The notes beneath the pieces were generated by a model. The model was not told where the DNA came from. It ran no database searches and saw nothing but the letters and a program-made list of their open reading frames with translations. Positions 53,879-63,993 of a stretch of 64,000 bases of DNA are shown here, in pieces. The position numbers and the translations under genes are program-made. The DNA comes from Colimorpha sp045640985 (lineage in GTDB: Bacteria; Bacteroidota; Bacteroidia; Bacteroidales; P3). Every line of letters starts with the position of its first letter. The first letter of the stretch is position 1. Where the stretch lies: contig JAZUFZ010000004.1 in the NCBI GenBank assembly GCA_045640985.1, positions 1-64,000 on the forward strand, in the 5' to 3' direction.

Positions 53879-53997
53879 GGTATCTTCGGGCTATCTTCTT
53901 TTTATCTTCTTTTTATCTTTTTTCTATCTCTTATTCTTAGAAAAGTAGATAAAAAGAAGTTAATATGGAGATAAAAAGAAGATAGAAGGAAATTGCC
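53879..53997 (+). repeat. 119-bp dyad element built from 11-bp units, copy C
   Basis: Same orientation and centre (TTCTTAGAAAAG) as copy B, and exactly the same length. The outer units have drifted (GGTATCTTCGG, GGCAATTTCCT), the inner ones are intact. The gap 53640-54201 has no gene; 54035-54118 behind it is strongly purine-rich on the plus strand. Confidence 0.82.
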
Positions 53998-54201
53998 GCA
54001 CAGTTATATCGGAGACATTCCGGGGAAATTTCCAGCAATAAGGGAAAAAGCCAAGGGAAGGAAGGAAACCAAGGGGACGGATGGACGGATTCCGGAGAGG
54101 AAGACAAGGGAAAGCTGTCTTTAATTTATTGATTTTCACACCCGAATTAATAATAAGCGAAAATAAATGTTAAAAAAGTCTTTTCTTATCAAAATAATGT
54201 G

Positions 54202-54210
54202 TATTTTTGC
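54202..54210 (+). promoter_or_regulatory. -7 element of the subtilase gene
   Basis: TATTTTTGC, a perfect match. It rules out a start at the earlier in-frame ATG 54199. Confidence 0.6.
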
Positions 54211-54312
54211 AAATTAATTCATCGTATGAACGAGGAACCTTTCCCCCGGAGAAAGGACGGACACAGTCAGATAAGACACAGACAAATAAGAAATTACAAA
54301 AAAAATAATAAT

Positions 54313-56478
54313 ATGACTATGAAAAGTATGAGATTCCTTATGTACGGACTGCTGCTGATGCTTGGCAGCGGTGCTGTGGCACAAACCATTATTCCACTGA
54401 AACCCAATGAGGTTCGTCTGGAAGAGAACGAGAAATGTGATGCCAATACGAAATCCACAATTCTGAAACTCAAACGCCAGAACCCCACCCAGGAGGTGCG
54501 AATGCTTGCCAAGGTAACAGCGCGCTTTGATGCCGCCAAACTCCAGTCGCAAGGCATCGTAGTCGGCTCCAAGGCGGGCCAGATCGTTACCCTGAGACTG
54601 ACACTGGACAAAATCCGCGTGCTTGACACCTACAGCGAGGTTCTGCAATACAACATCGCACGCTCGATGGCTCCGACCCTGAACCTGGTAAGGTTTGACA
54701 CCCGCACCGACAGCGTTCATTCCGGCGAGGGTCTTCCCCAGGCCTACAACGGCGAAGGCGTGCTGGTCGGCATCACCGACTGGGGCTTTGACTTCAAGCA
54801 CCCAAACTACAACAACAACGGTGAAGACAACCGCCGTCTGCTCCGCGTATGGGACCAGTACAAGGTGGTCGGCCCTGCCCCCGAAGGCTTTGACTATGGC
54901 AGGGAATTTGACAACCGCCACGACATACTCCAGGCAAAATGCGACACTTCAAACATCTACGGACATCATACCCACGGCACCCATGTGGCTGGTATTGCTG
55001 CCGGCCGCGGCGTGGATGGCGAATATATGGGTCAGGCTCCGTTTGCCAATCTGCTTTTCTCGGCATTCCTGCTGGACGAGGCTTCATGGATTGACGCCGC
55101 CAACTGGATGAAGAACGTATCGAAAATTGAAGACAAACGTCTGGTAATCAACAGCAGCTGGGGCATGTACACCTTCAGCACACTCGACGGAACGTCACTT
55201 CTGAGCCAGGCCATCAACAGTCTTTCCGACAGCGGCGTAGTGTTCGTGGCCAGTGCAGGAAACAACGGAGACGTGGACTTCCACATCTCCAAGACCTTCA
55301 ACGACGACACTTTGAAGACCGTCCCCTACAATAAAGTAACCTACAACGACCAGGCAGGCAATGCCCTCATTCTCTGGGGCACTCCACGTTCTCCATTTGA
55401 GGCCACCATCGAACTGGCATCCGCCGACACCGTCCTGACCATTCCCTGGTACAGCACAGCAGACGGCGACCAGTTTATCGACAGCATATTCGTAGTGGAC
55501 AACGATACCCTTCACTTCGACCTTACCGTGGAACGCCGCAATCCACAGAACGGTCGTCCCCACATGCTCTTCAACGTAGATTGTATCGGAAGCCGCGACC
55601 TCCGTCTGAAAGTGACCGCCCACAACGGAACCGTACATGGATGGAACGTATGCAATCTGACCAATCATGCAGGCAATATGGGCATAAAATTTGAAAGCAA
55701 GGGACTTGACGGCTACACCGGAGGCGACCCCGCATACGGCATAAGTGAACCCAGCTGCGCCGAGAGCGCGATTTCAGTCGCTGCCCACATGTCCGACCAT
55801 ATTGACCTTATGTCAGGAGAATATCTTTCCGGCATCGCAGCCGACTTCTCAAGTGAAGGCCCAATCATGGACGGCCGACACAAGCCAGACATCTCCGCCC
55901 CCGGCATGAATGTGGTTTCTTCGCTCAATTCACAGGTGGATCCCGAAAACAGAGTAAACGCTTCGTTTAACTATAGCTATGCCGGAACAACCTATTCCTG
56001 GGGCAGAATGTCAGGAACTTCCATGTCAGGTCCAGCCGTAACCGGTATCGTGGCACTTATCCTCCAGGCCAACCCTAACCTCACCCCTGCCAACGTGAGA
56101 GACATCATCTGCCGAACCGCCCGCAACGACAACATGACCGGAGCGCTGATTGCCAACGACAGCATAAGCAACAAATGGGGCTGGGGCAAGATCGATGCCC
56201 TTAAAGCCGTGAATGCCGCCCTGTCATTCGTAAGCGTGGAAGACATAGACGAACAATGGATGGAGAAATCACTTCAGGTATGGCCCAACCCTGCCACGAC
56301 ACAGGTAACCATCGGCACAGGCCGCAACGAATGCGTTCCCCTGCAGATATGGGACATGAACGGCCGTCTGGTATATCAGAACGACGTAACACTTGAAACC
56401 ACTATCGACATCTCACGCTGGGCAAAAGGTATCTATGTGGTAAGATGTGGCGGACGCACCTCGAAACTGGTAAAATAA
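54313..56478 (+). CDS. Subtilisin-like (S8) T9SS type A secreted peptidase
   Basis: 721 residues from ATG 54313, chosen because the longer frame crosses the promoter and because this start gives a signal peptide (MTMKSMRFLMYGLLLMLGSGAVA). The triad is Asp156 (VGITDWGFDFKHP), His224 (HTHGTHVAGIAAG) and Ser570 (GRMSGTSMSGPAVTGI). The long spacing between His and Ser reflects an inserted beta domain. The C-terminus is a type A sorting domain (LQVWPNPATTQVTI ... WAKGIYVVRC). ATG 54319 is an equal alternative start. A lipoprotein gene follows after 54 bp. Confidence 0.9.
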   Translation: MTMKSMRFLMYGLLLMLGSGAVAQTIIPLKPNEVRLEENEKCDANTKSTILKLKRQNPTQEVRMLAKVTARFDAAKLQSQGIVVGSKAGQIVTLRLTLDKIRVLDTYSEVLQYNIARSMAPTLNLVRFDTRTDSVHSGEGLPQAYNGEGVLVGITDWGFDFKHPNYNNNGEDNRRLLRVWDQYKVVGPAPEGFDYGREFDNRHDILQAKCDTSNIYGHHTHGTHVAGIAAGRGVDGEYMGQAPFANLLFSAFLLDEASWIDAANWMKNVSKIEDKRLVINSSWGMYTFSTLDGTSLLSQAINSLSDSGVVFVASAGNNGDVDFHISKTFNDDTLKTVPYNKVTYNDQAGNALILWGTPRSPFEATIELASADTVLTIPWYSTADGDQFIDSIFVVDNDTLHFDLTVERRNPQNGRPHMLFNVDCIGSRDLRLKVTAHNGTVHGWNVCNLTNHAGNMGIKFESKGLDGYTGGDPAYGISEPSCAESAISVAAHMSDHIDLMSGEYLSGIAADFSSEGPIMDGRHKPDISAPGMNVVSSLNSQVDPENRVNASFNYSYAGTTYSWGRMSGTSMSGPAVTGIVALILQANPNLTPANVRDIICRTARNDNMTGALIANDSISNKWGWGKIDALKAVNAALSFVSVEDIDEQWMEKSLQVWPNPATTQVTIGTGRNECVPLQIWDMNGRLVYQNDVTLETTIDISRWAKGIYVVRCGGRTSKLVK

Positions 56479-56532
56479 TAATAGAAAACATTTAATAATA
56501 CATTTATTAACACACATTAACACACCAAAACC

Positions 56533-57975
56533 ATGAAAAACATTATCAAAATGTTCTGCTTCGCAGCAGTCTTTGCAGGTCTTTTCCTGACCTCGTCCTG
56601 CATGAAAGAGTACACCATCACGGTACAATCGAACAACGAAGCCTGGGGAACAGTTTCCGGTTCCGGAACCTACGCACAAGGCGCAGAAATCCAAATTTCC
56701 GCCATTCCGGCATCCGGCTGCTACTTCATAGCATGGAACGACAACAACACCGACAATCCCCGCACCATCACCGTTACGGAGAACGCCACCTATATCGCAA
56801 CCTTCAGCGACACTCCCGGCGGCGGAGGAGACGATCCTACCGTATGGAGCGGCACCATCTCGGCCAACACCACATGGGAAGACCGCGGTCTCCCCGTGGA
56901 CTATGTGATTGACGGCTATCTTGAGATAGACGGCAACGCCCTGCTCACCATCGAGCCCGGCGTCACCATCATGTTCGCCAGCGTAAGCAGCGGCATCGAC
57001 GTAGGCGAGAACGCAGGTCTCCGCATGGTGGGCACCGAAGAGAACCCCATCGTACTCTGTGGCCCGACCAACAACCCCAACAACGGCTCCTGGGGCAACA
57101 TCAACATCTATTCCAATCGCGCCGACAACCAGTTCGAATACGTCCAGTTCCTCCGCGGCGGCTCCGACGACTCCAAATGGAGAGGCGTGGTCCGTATGGG
57201 CGGCAATGCAAAACTCTCTATGAAGCACTGTCTGATCGACGGCAGCCTCGGCACTGGCTTTGTGGCAGAATACAGCAACAATACCATCATGGCATTTGAG
57301 CACAACACCATCACCCATTGTGCCACCTACCCAATGATTACCGAATCTCACACCGATTTCCTTGACAACCTCAGCATCAACAATACCTTCATCAACAACG
57401 GAAACAATGTTATCTATATGTATGGTATTGATCTCGACCTGACCGAAAACCATACCCTTAAGGCCATGTCCATACCTTACTATTTTGAGAGATTCGATCT
57501 ACGTGGCAACAAAACCTTCACCATCGAACCCGGAACCCAGATGCTTTTCGGCCACGAGGCTTACATCTCCGTTAATAGCGACGTCATCTTTGTGGCAAAT
57601 GGAACTGAAAGCGAACCCATCATCATGAGCGGAGAAGCCGACAACGCTCCCTGGAGCGGCATCACCTTCCGCAGCACACGCAACGGCAACTCTATCTCCT
57701 ACTGCCAGATCAAGGGCGTCGGCGTAAGCGACAGCTACGACAACTCTTCCTGTATCTATATTGACACAGATGCCAAACTGTCCCTCCAAAACAACACCTT
57801 CGGTCCCAGCCAATACTATGGCGTCTGGATCGAGAACATCAACAATTGGGGTAATGTGACCCATAGCGGCAACACCTTCTCAGGCTGCAACGTCTCCAAC
57901 GTACACCTCTATTCCGAAGGCACCTACAACGGCCAGGAATACACAGCCGAAACCAATCTGGATGACCTTCCATAA
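56533..57975 (+). CDS. Beta-helix surface lipoprotein with an InlB-type repeat
   Basis: 480 residues. Lipoprotein signal MKNIIKMFCFAAVFAGLFLTSSC with Cys23. Residues ~26-95 are a bacterial-repeat (InlB B-repeat-like) domain (SNNEAWGTVSGSGTYAQGAEI ... CYFIAWNDNNTDNPR). The remainder is a right-handed parallel beta-helix with recurring NTF/NTI turns (HNTITHCATYP, NNTFGPSQYYG, GNTFSGCNVSN). It may bind or process carbohydrate at the surface. It is 54 bp behind the subtilase and probably co-transcribed. Confidence 0.8.
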   Translation: MKNIIKMFCFAAVFAGLFLTSSCMKEYTITVQSNNEAWGTVSGSGTYAQGAEIQISAIPASGCYFIAWNDNNTDNPRTITVTENATYIATFSDTPGGGGDDPTVWSGTISANTTWEDRGLPVDYVIDGYLEIDGNALLTIEPGVTIMFASVSSGIDVGENAGLRMVGTEENPIVLCGPTNNPNNGSWGNINIYSNRADNQFEYVQFLRGGSDDSKWRGVVRMGGNAKLSMKHCLIDGSLGTGFVAEYSNNTIMAFEHNTITHCATYPMITESHTDFLDNLSINNTFINNGNNVIYMYGIDLDLTENHTLKAMSIPYYFERFDLRGNKTFTIEPGTQMLFGHEAYISVNSDVIFVANGTESEPIIMSGEADNAPWSGITFRSTRNGNSISYCQIKGVGVSDSYDNSSCIYIDTDAKLSLQNNTFGPSQYYGVWIENINNWGNVTHSGNTFSGCNVSNVHLYSEGTYNGQEYTAETNLDDLP

Positions 57976-57996
57976 GATGCCATAACATAAAACATC

Positions 57997-58042
57997 TTAA
58001 ACAAGAATGCCACCCTTCGCGAAGGGTGGCATTCTTGTTTAA
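57997..58042. terminator. 46-bp perfect palindrome, bidirectional terminator
   Basis: Both arms of 23 bp match without error (from TTAAACAAGAATG to the centre TTCGCGAA and back). Short A/T runs flank it. It lies between the convergent lipoprotein and proS genes. Confidence 0.85.
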
Positions 58043-58055
58043 TCAGAAGACGCGA

Positions 58056-59528
58056 TTAGTAAGCGCGACTGAAGATAACACGACGATGGGAAGGACGACC
58101 GCTGTAAATGCAGGTACCTTCTTCTTCGGGAGCATCGTAAGGTATGCAACGAATGGTAGCCTTGGTCTCTTCCTTGATACGTTCTTCCGTTTCGGTAGTG
58201 CCGTCCCAATGGCAGAGCAGATAACCGTTCTTTTCGATTTCCACCTTAAATTCTTCCCAGGTATCTACCTTACGGGTCATGGAAGCGCGGAAGTCGGAGG
58301 CTTTCTTGAAGAGGTTCTTCTGGATTTCTTCCATCAATGTCTCAACATAATCGGCTATGCCTTCGAGCGGGAGGTTCTGTTTTTCGAGAGTATCACGACG
58401 ACATACTTCGCAGGTACCATTTTCAAGATCACGAGGACCGAGAGCAATACGGACCGGAACACCCTTAAATTCATATTCGTTGAACTTCCAACCCGGTTTG
58501 TATTCGGTACGGTTGTCGTATTTCACAGTAATACCTTTAGCCTGAAGTGCCTTGATTATTGGAGCAACTTTCTCGTCAATCATCGGAAGCTGTTCTGCCG
58601 ACTTGTAGATAGGCACAATTGCCACCTGGATAGGCGCCAGTTTTGGAGGAAGTACCAAACCGTTGTCATCGGAATGAGTCATGATAAGGGCACCCATCAG
58701 ACGGGTAGAAACACCCCAGGAGGTGGCCCATACATATTCAAGTTTGTTTTCCTTGTTGAGGAACTGTACCTCGAAAGCCTTGGCGAAATTCTGTCCCAGG
58801 AAGTGGGAAGTGCCGGCCTGAAGAGCCTTGCCGTCCTGCATCATGGCTTCGATACAATAGGTATCCAAAGCACCAGCGAAACGCTCGTTAGGCGACTTCA
58901 CACCTTTTACTACAGGAACTGCCATCCAGTTTTCAGCGAAATCAGCATAAACATCCAGCATACGACGTGCCTCAGCTTCGGCCTCCTCTCGGGTGGCATG
59001 GGCGGTATGACCTTCCTGCCAGAGAAATTCAGCAGTACGGAGGAACATACGTGTACGCATTTCCCAACGGACTACATTTGCCCACTGGTTGCAGAGAATA
59101 GGAAGGTCTCGATAGGACTTAATCCAGTTCTTATAAGTACTCCAGATGATAGTCTCGGAGGTAGGCCGAACGATAAGTTCTTCTTCGAGTTTTGCATCGG
59201 GATCCACCACAACACCGGAGCCGTTGGGATCGTTCATCAAGCGATGGTGAGTAACCACAGCACATTCTTTTGCAAAGCCTTCCACATGCTCAGCCTCACG
59301 ACTGAGAAACGACTTAGGAATAAAAAGCGGGAAATAAGCATTCTGGTGACCTGTTGCCTTGAACATATCATCCAGCGCACGTTGCATCTTTTCCCAGATA
59401 GCGTAACCGTAAGGCTTGATTACCATACAGCCTCTCACAGCAGAAGTCTCTGCCAAATCGGCACGAACTACCAGTTCATTGTACCATTCAGAATAGTTTT
59501 CAGAGCGTTTTACAAAATCTTTTGCCAT
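58056..59528 (-). CDS. proS: Prolyl-tRNA synthetase, archaeal/eukaryotic-type short form
   Basis: 490 residues, class II synthetase without the bacterial editing insertion, so of the ProS type 3 form common in Bacteroidota. Class II motifs: PYGYAIWEKMQ (motif 1 region), RTRMFLRTAEFLWQEGHTAH (motif 2) and SWGVSTRLMGALIMTHSD (motif 3). The anticodon domain (PIQVAIVPIYK) and the zinc-binding-type C-terminal extension with GTCEVCRRDT-like Cys and final Tyr (FSRAY) follow. Monocistronic. Confidence 0.96.
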   Translation of the reverse strand: MAKDFVKRSENYSEWYNELVVRADLAETSAVRGCMVIKPYGYAIWEKMQRALDDMFKATGHQNAYFPLFIPKSFLSREAEHVEGFAKECAVVTHHRLMNDPNGSGVVVDPDAKLEEELIVRPTSETIIWSTYKNWIKSYRDLPILCNQWANVVRWEMRTRMFLRTAEFLWQEGHTAHATREEAEAEARRMLDVYADFAENWMAVPVVKGVKSPNERFAGALDTYCIEAMMQDGKALQAGTSHFLGQNFAKAFEVQFLNKENKLEYVWATSWGVSTRLMGALIMTHSDDNGLVLPPKLAPIQVAIVPIYKSAEQLPMIDEKVAPIIKALQAKGITVKYDNRTEYKPGWKFNEYEFKGVPVRIALGPRDLENGTCEVCRRDTLEKQNLPLEGIADYVETLMEEIQKNLFKKASDFRASMTRKVDTWEEFKVEIEKNGYLLCHWDGTTETEERIKEETKATIRCIPYDAPEEEGTCIYSGRPSHRRVIFSRAY

Positions 59529-59615
59529 ATAATATGTATTTTTATCATCAAATTTTTAGGGCAACTATATAATAAAAGATAGTTTTCCGCGTTATTAAAT
59601 GTATAATTTCAAAAT

Positions 59616-59624
59616 GCAAAATTA
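59616..59624 (-). promoter_or_regulatory. -7 element of proS
   Basis: TAATTTTGC on the minus strand, a perfect match. Confidence 0.6.
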
Positions 59625-59652
59625 CAAAAATAATATCAAATAGAGCAAAAAA

Positions 59653-60516
59653 ATGAAAAATATATTATCCCACACTCGCATAACCCTAATAAAAATCAAC
59701 ATGTTGAGCGTTGTATTTTTATTAGGTTTTATCGGTTCAATTCAAGGTCAGGAAAAGCTTTCCCAAGACACTTTGGACTGTGTAACGATTGGTTTCAACG
59801 TAGGTACAATGTTTCCTTCGGCGAGCAGTTCCCACATAACCTTACCAAACGGAACCCAAACCCAGAATGGGACAATGAATAGTTTGTACAAAAGTCCATG
59901 GTTAGACTTTGGAATAGATGCCATGTACAAATTCAAGAGCAACTGGGTAGCCGACGTGGAAGCGAGTCTTTTTTTCGGAAGCGACAACCTGAAAGACCGT
60001 GCGCAAAGAATACCGACATTATTTACGGTAGATGAAATTGTGATTGGAGACAACGGAGTGGATGCTGGTGTAACATGTTTTAACCGTGGTCTGGATTTGA
60101 GAATCGGCGGAGCCAGAATCATAAAAGTACTGCCCAAAAATCCGAATTCGGGCATTCTCGCAAAATTGAGCGGAGGTATCATGCAGCAGCAGACTATTTT
60201 TACAGCCAACAACGCAGAAGTGCCGCAACTGACTGGCGATTACAAACGGCTCTACGACCATCAGCGTTTCGGATGGACTCTGACAGAAGGCTTAGGATGG
60301 TGGTTTATGAGCAACGGCCAGAATCTGGTAAACTTCAAAGTCACTTTCGAGGTAACCGAATGCTGGAGCCACTCAACCCGTGACTATACCATAGATAACA
60401 TGATGGGACTGACGGGCAAAGACGACAACAAATATTTCGACCTGATCTATACTATCAAACTGTGCTGGATGTTCCCTCTGACGGGCAAAGCGTCCTATGA
60501 CTACTACTATTATTAA
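59653..60516 (+). CDS. Predicted outer-membrane beta-barrel protein
   Basis: 287 residues. A signal peptide lies at the N-terminus (a second possible start, ATG 59701, gives MLSVVFLLGFIGSIQG). The mature part alternates short hydrophobic strands with Gly and aromatic residues (DFGIDAMYKFKSNWVADVEA, NFKVTFEVTECW) and ends in a Tyr-rich tail (YDYYYY), fitting a barrel of about ten strands. It is 9 bp before the BamA/TamA-like gene, so it may be its partner or client. Function unknown. Confidence 0.65.
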   Translation: MKNILSHTRITLIKINMLSVVFLLGFIGSIQGQEKLSQDTLDCVTIGFNVGTMFPSASSSHITLPNGTQTQNGTMNSLYKSPWLDFGIDAMYKFKSNWVADVEASLFFGSDNLKDRAQRIPTLFTVDEIVIGDNGVDAGVTCFNRGLDLRIGGARIIKVLPKNPNSGILAKLSGGIMQQQTIFTANNAEVPQLTGDYKRLYDHQRFGWTLTEGLGWWFMSNGQNLVNFKVTFEVTECWSHSTRDYTIDNMMGLTGKDDNKYFDLIYTIKLCWMFPLTGKASYDYYYY

Positions 60517-60525
60517 TACCCAAGC

Positions 60526-62877
60526 GTGAAAAGAGTATTCTATATAGGAGTCATCATCCTGATGACAATGATGATGACCGGATGCGGAATGAGCCGTTTT
60601 CTGGAAGATGATGAATATGTTCTAAAAGAAAACAAATTCATCATCACGACAAACGACACATCCGCCAATATGGACTATATTAAGGATGCTTTGAAAGGTG
60701 TTGAGAACTATGCCGTGCAAAATGGGAACAAAAAAATTCTCGGCACACGAGTGGCAATGATATTCTACACTTTTTCATCACCGGAAAAAGACAACTGGCT
60801 CAACCGTTTTATCCGCAAAAACGGAGAGGCTCCAGTAGTGCTGGACCCATTAAGTGCGCAACAGACCGCCAACCAGATTGAAAATCTACTCGCCACCAAG
60901 GGGTGCTTTGAATCAAACGTTACATATAATATAGAACCTATAAGAAATAGAGACGCGCGCGCGAACTATATTATAAATGCGACCAGACGCTATCAGATTG
61001 AGGATGTAAAATACCATAGCCGCAACGATTCTATAAAAACACATTTTAACGACATTGAAGCGGGTTCACTAATAAAAAAAGGAGACTGCTATGACCAGGA
61101 TATACTAAGTGCTGAACGGGACCGTATTGCTGAATTTCTACAGAACGAGGGATACTTCTATGCCAGCAACGAACTCATCAGATTCCTCATTGATACCACA
61201 TATTCCAACCAGCACCTGCTTAGCATAGATATACTCATCAATGAACCAGCAGACGGTGCCCCACTCAAGAAATACTATGTAGGCGATGTGACCATATACC
61301 CAGACCCCACTGAAGGGGAAACCGACACTCTTATATACTGCAACAAACTCAGAAGCAGGGACGTCTCCTATAAGTTTGTATATGGCAAGGAAATGGCACT
61401 CACACCCAAAATCGTCAGCCAATCCATGATGCTTTTTCCTGGTCGTCCCTACCGCCCCAGAAGTATCACAAACTCGTATAACAACCTACTTTCACTCCAC
61501 AACTTCAAATATATCGACATCAAATTTGAGCCCCGCCCAGACTCGTCAAATCTGGTGGACGCACATGTACGACTGCTCACCTCAACCAAAAGAAAACTGA
61601 GTGCATCACTGGAATTGAGCAACGCATCTTCCATGGGAAGCGGACTCACAAACAATTTCCTCACGAGCGGAAATATGGGAGTTGAAACCATTTTGGAATA
61701 CCAGAACAAAAATTTATGGGGAGGTGCTGAACTGCTGAAAGTAGATGCATCTCTGCTGGTGGAGCTACCCAAACTCATCCTGAAAAATGGAGCCTCCGAA
61801 TTTCATGAAATGTTCTCTGCATTTGAAACGGGTATGAATGCCAGCTTGGACATACCCCAATTCCTCCTGCCTTTTACCAGCAACATTACCTGGCAGCGGG
61901 CACGCCCCCACACCATTATTAGCCTGGGTGCCGACTACCAGTACAGGAACTATTTTGAACGTATATTAGGAAATATATCCTATGGATATTCCTGGCGACA
62001 TAACCGACAGGTTCAGCACCAGATTATACCGATAGAAATCACTTACGTCAAATTTCTTTCTTTGGATGAGGATTTTCTTCAAAGGCTTCAGGGAGTCTCT
62101 GACTTACGCCTCAAATATCAATACAGCGACCACTATGTGATGGCTGCAAGATACAACTACATCTATAACAATCAGCAATTCGGGACGCGAACCAACTTCA
62201 ATTATTTCAACGCGACCATAGAAACGGCCGGTAACTTGCTGCAAGGTCTCAGCCTACTTACAGATGGGCCTGTGGATGCCAACGGCGTAAGGCAATTGTT
62301 CGGAGTTCCATACTCTCAATATGTCAGACTGAATATTGATGCCAAACGATATTTTTACCACGGAAACAATAGTACCTTCGTGGCAAGAGTACTGGCAGGC
62401 CTGGGATTGCCGTATGCCAACTCGCAATCCATGCCTTACGAAAAAAGTTTCTACGGTGGCGGTCCCACTACGATGAGAGCATGGCAGCTGCGTCGGTTAG
62501 GGCCCGGAGGGCACAACACTTCCAGTGGAGATATTCTGGAACGTGTTGGCGATATTCAGTTAGTCATCAATCTTGAGGAGAGATTTCCAATTTCGGGAAT
62601 ATTTGAAGGTGCCGTATTTACCGACATCGGTAATGTATGGCTTATGCGTCCGTCAGAAGAATACCCCAATGGAGAATTTTCATTCAGCAAACTTTATAAA
62701 GAACTTGCAGTCGGAATAGGAGCCGGATTGAGGTTGAATATTTCTATTCTAACCCTGAGACTGGATTTTGGAATACCACTGTATGACCCTGGATATGATA
62801 CGGGATTATGCTGGAGACTACCTTACTGGAAATTCAATCAGATTGTAACCAATATAGGTATCAACTATCCATTCTAA
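60526..62877 (+). CDS. BamA/TamA-family (Omp85) outer-membrane lipoprotein
   Basis: 783 residues, GTG start at 60526 (VKRVFYIG read as Met). Lipoprotein signal ending in MTMMMTGCG. Residues ~25-370 hold POTRA-like modules (e.g. RRYQIEDVKYHSRNDSIKT), and the C-terminal half is the Omp85 barrel with FYGGGPTTMRAWQLRRLGPGG, the conserved RxxG-type element, and a final Phe (GINYPF). It probably inserts or exports outer-membrane components; a lipid-anchored Omp85 is a Bacteroidota speciality. Confidence 0.9.
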   Translation: MKRVFYIGVIILMTMMMTGCGMSRFLEDDEYVLKENKFIITTNDTSANMDYIKDALKGVENYAVQNGNKKILGTRVAMIFYTFSSPEKDNWLNRFIRKNGEAPVVLDPLSAQQTANQIENLLATKGCFESNVTYNIEPIRNRDARANYIINATRRYQIEDVKYHSRNDSIKTHFNDIEAGSLIKKGDCYDQDILSAERDRIAEFLQNEGYFYASNELIRFLIDTTYSNQHLLSIDILINEPADGAPLKKYYVGDVTIYPDPTEGETDTLIYCNKLRSRDVSYKFVYGKEMALTPKIVSQSMMLFPGRPYRPRSITNSYNNLLSLHNFKYIDIKFEPRPDSSNLVDAHVRLLTSTKRKLSASLELSNASSMGSGLTNNFLTSGNMGVETILEYQNKNLWGGAELLKVDASLLVELPKLILKNGASEFHEMFSAFETGMNASLDIPQFLLPFTSNITWQRARPHTIISLGADYQYRNYFERILGNISYGYSWRHNRQVQHQIIPIEITYVKFLSLDEDFLQRLQGVSDLRLKYQYSDHYVMAARYNYIYNNQQFGTRTNFNYFNATIETAGNLLQGLSLLTDGPVDANGVRQLFGVPYSQYVRLNIDAKRYFYHGNNSTFVARVLAGLGLPYANSQSMPYEKSFYGGGPTTMRAWQLRRLGPGGHNTSSGDILERVGDIQLVINLEERFPISGIFEGAVFTDIGNVWLMRPSEEYPNGEFSFSKLYKELAVGIGAGLRLNISILTLRLDFGIPLYDPGYDTGLCWRLPYWKFNQIVTNIGINYPF

Positions 62878-62897
62878 GCACGAAAAACTCAAACAAT

Positions 62898-63872
62898 ATG
62901 AACACACTAAAAGAACAAATCGAGTTAGTAAAGCAATACTTTGACGAAGAAAATTTCATGTTCGAGCCTAAAGGGCTGTATGAACCAATAGATTATACCC
63001 TCCGCTTGGGCGGAAAAAGGATAAGACCAGTAATGCTTCTTACCGCCAACGAGATGTTCGGAGGAGACAAAGAACTGGCACGGCACGCAGCAATCGGCAT
63101 TGAGACTTTCCACAACTTTACCTTACTCCACGATGACCTGATGGATAAATCACCCATTCGCCGCGGAAAGGCTACCGTTTACTGCAAATGGAATGAAAAT
63201 ACCGCCATTCTCTCGGGCGACACGATGTTCGCTATGGCCTGGGAACAGATGCTCAAACAACCTCATGCAAACCTGCAATCTATCCTACAGACTTTCAACC
63301 GAACCGCCATAGAAGTGTGCGAAGGTCAGCAATATGACATGGATTTCGAGACACGAGACGATGTAAGCATTGCAGAATACATGGAAATGATACGCCTCAA
63401 AACTGCGGTATTATTGGCTGGTGCCTTGAAAATCGGAGCTATGTATGCAAATGCGCCAGATGAAGACATTCAACACCTATACAATTGTGGCATACATTTA
63501 GGTCTCGCATTTCAACTACAAGATGATCTTCTGGACGCCTACGGAGACGAAGCCACCTTTGGTAAGAAAACTGGAAGTGACATTCGGGACAACAAAAAGA
63601 CTTTCCTTTATCTAAGAGCCCTCCAGACAGCAACACCAGAGCAGCAGAAAATTCTACGAAGACTTTTCTCTTCTACCCCAGAAGACACCACAGAGAAGGT
63701 AGCCACTGTGCTGGATATTTATCAGTCTATTGACATCCGAAGCCAAGTGGAAGTAGAAATCAACAATGAATTTGAAATAGCCCAACAGGAATTGGCAAAA
63801 ATCAATATTCCATCGACCCAAAAAGGCACTTTGGAAGAGCTTATGCAAACCTTGCTTGACAGAAAAAAATAA
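62898..63872 (+). CDS. Polyprenyl (trans-isoprenyl) diphosphate synthase
   Basis: 324 residues from ATG 62898; the longer frame overlaps the preceding gene. The two Asp-rich motifs are LLHDDLMDKSPIRRG and FQLQDDLLDAYGD, with GGKRIRPVMLL upstream. It condenses IPP with allylic diphosphates; product length (FPP/GGPP or the octaprenyl side chain of menaquinone) cannot be decided by eye. It lies 20 bp behind the Omp85 gene. Confidence 0.92.
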   Translation: MNTLKEQIELVKQYFDEENFMFEPKGLYEPIDYTLRLGGKRIRPVMLLTANEMFGGDKELARHAAIGIETFHNFTLLHDDLMDKSPIRRGKATVYCKWNENTAILSGDTMFAMAWEQMLKQPHANLQSILQTFNRTAIEVCEGQQYDMDFETRDDVSIAEYMEMIRLKTAVLLAGALKIGAMYANAPDEDIQHLYNCGIHLGLAFQLQDDLLDAYGDEATFGKKTGSDIRDNKKTFLYLRALQTATPEQQKILRRLFSSTPEDTTEKVATVLDIYQSIDIRSQVEVEINNEFEIAQQELAKINIPSTQKGTLEELMQTLLDRKK

Positions 63873-63922
63873 AAAAAAACTAAAAAAATCCAAAAATTCT
63901 TTCACATATTAAAATTTTGTTG

Positions 63923-63931
63923 TAAATTTGC
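63923..63931 (+). promoter_or_regulatory. -7 element for the gene starting at 63994
   Basis: TAAATTTGC, a perfect match, about 60 bases before the ATG. Confidence 0.55.
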
Positions 63932-63993
63932 AGATAATTGTTATACGTAGAAATTAAATTAACTAATTAATAATTAAAACATTAAACTCAATC

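Noticed and set aside
54035..54118. Purine-rich tract before the subtilase gene
   Set aside because: Composition is striking, but there is no mirror symmetry or repeat structure beyond GGAA/AAGG runs that would support a specific function.
58026..59582. 518-codon open frame on the plus strand
   Set aside because: It lies entirely opposite proS, which has all class II motifs. The plus-strand translation shows no domain and starts inside the palindromic terminator.
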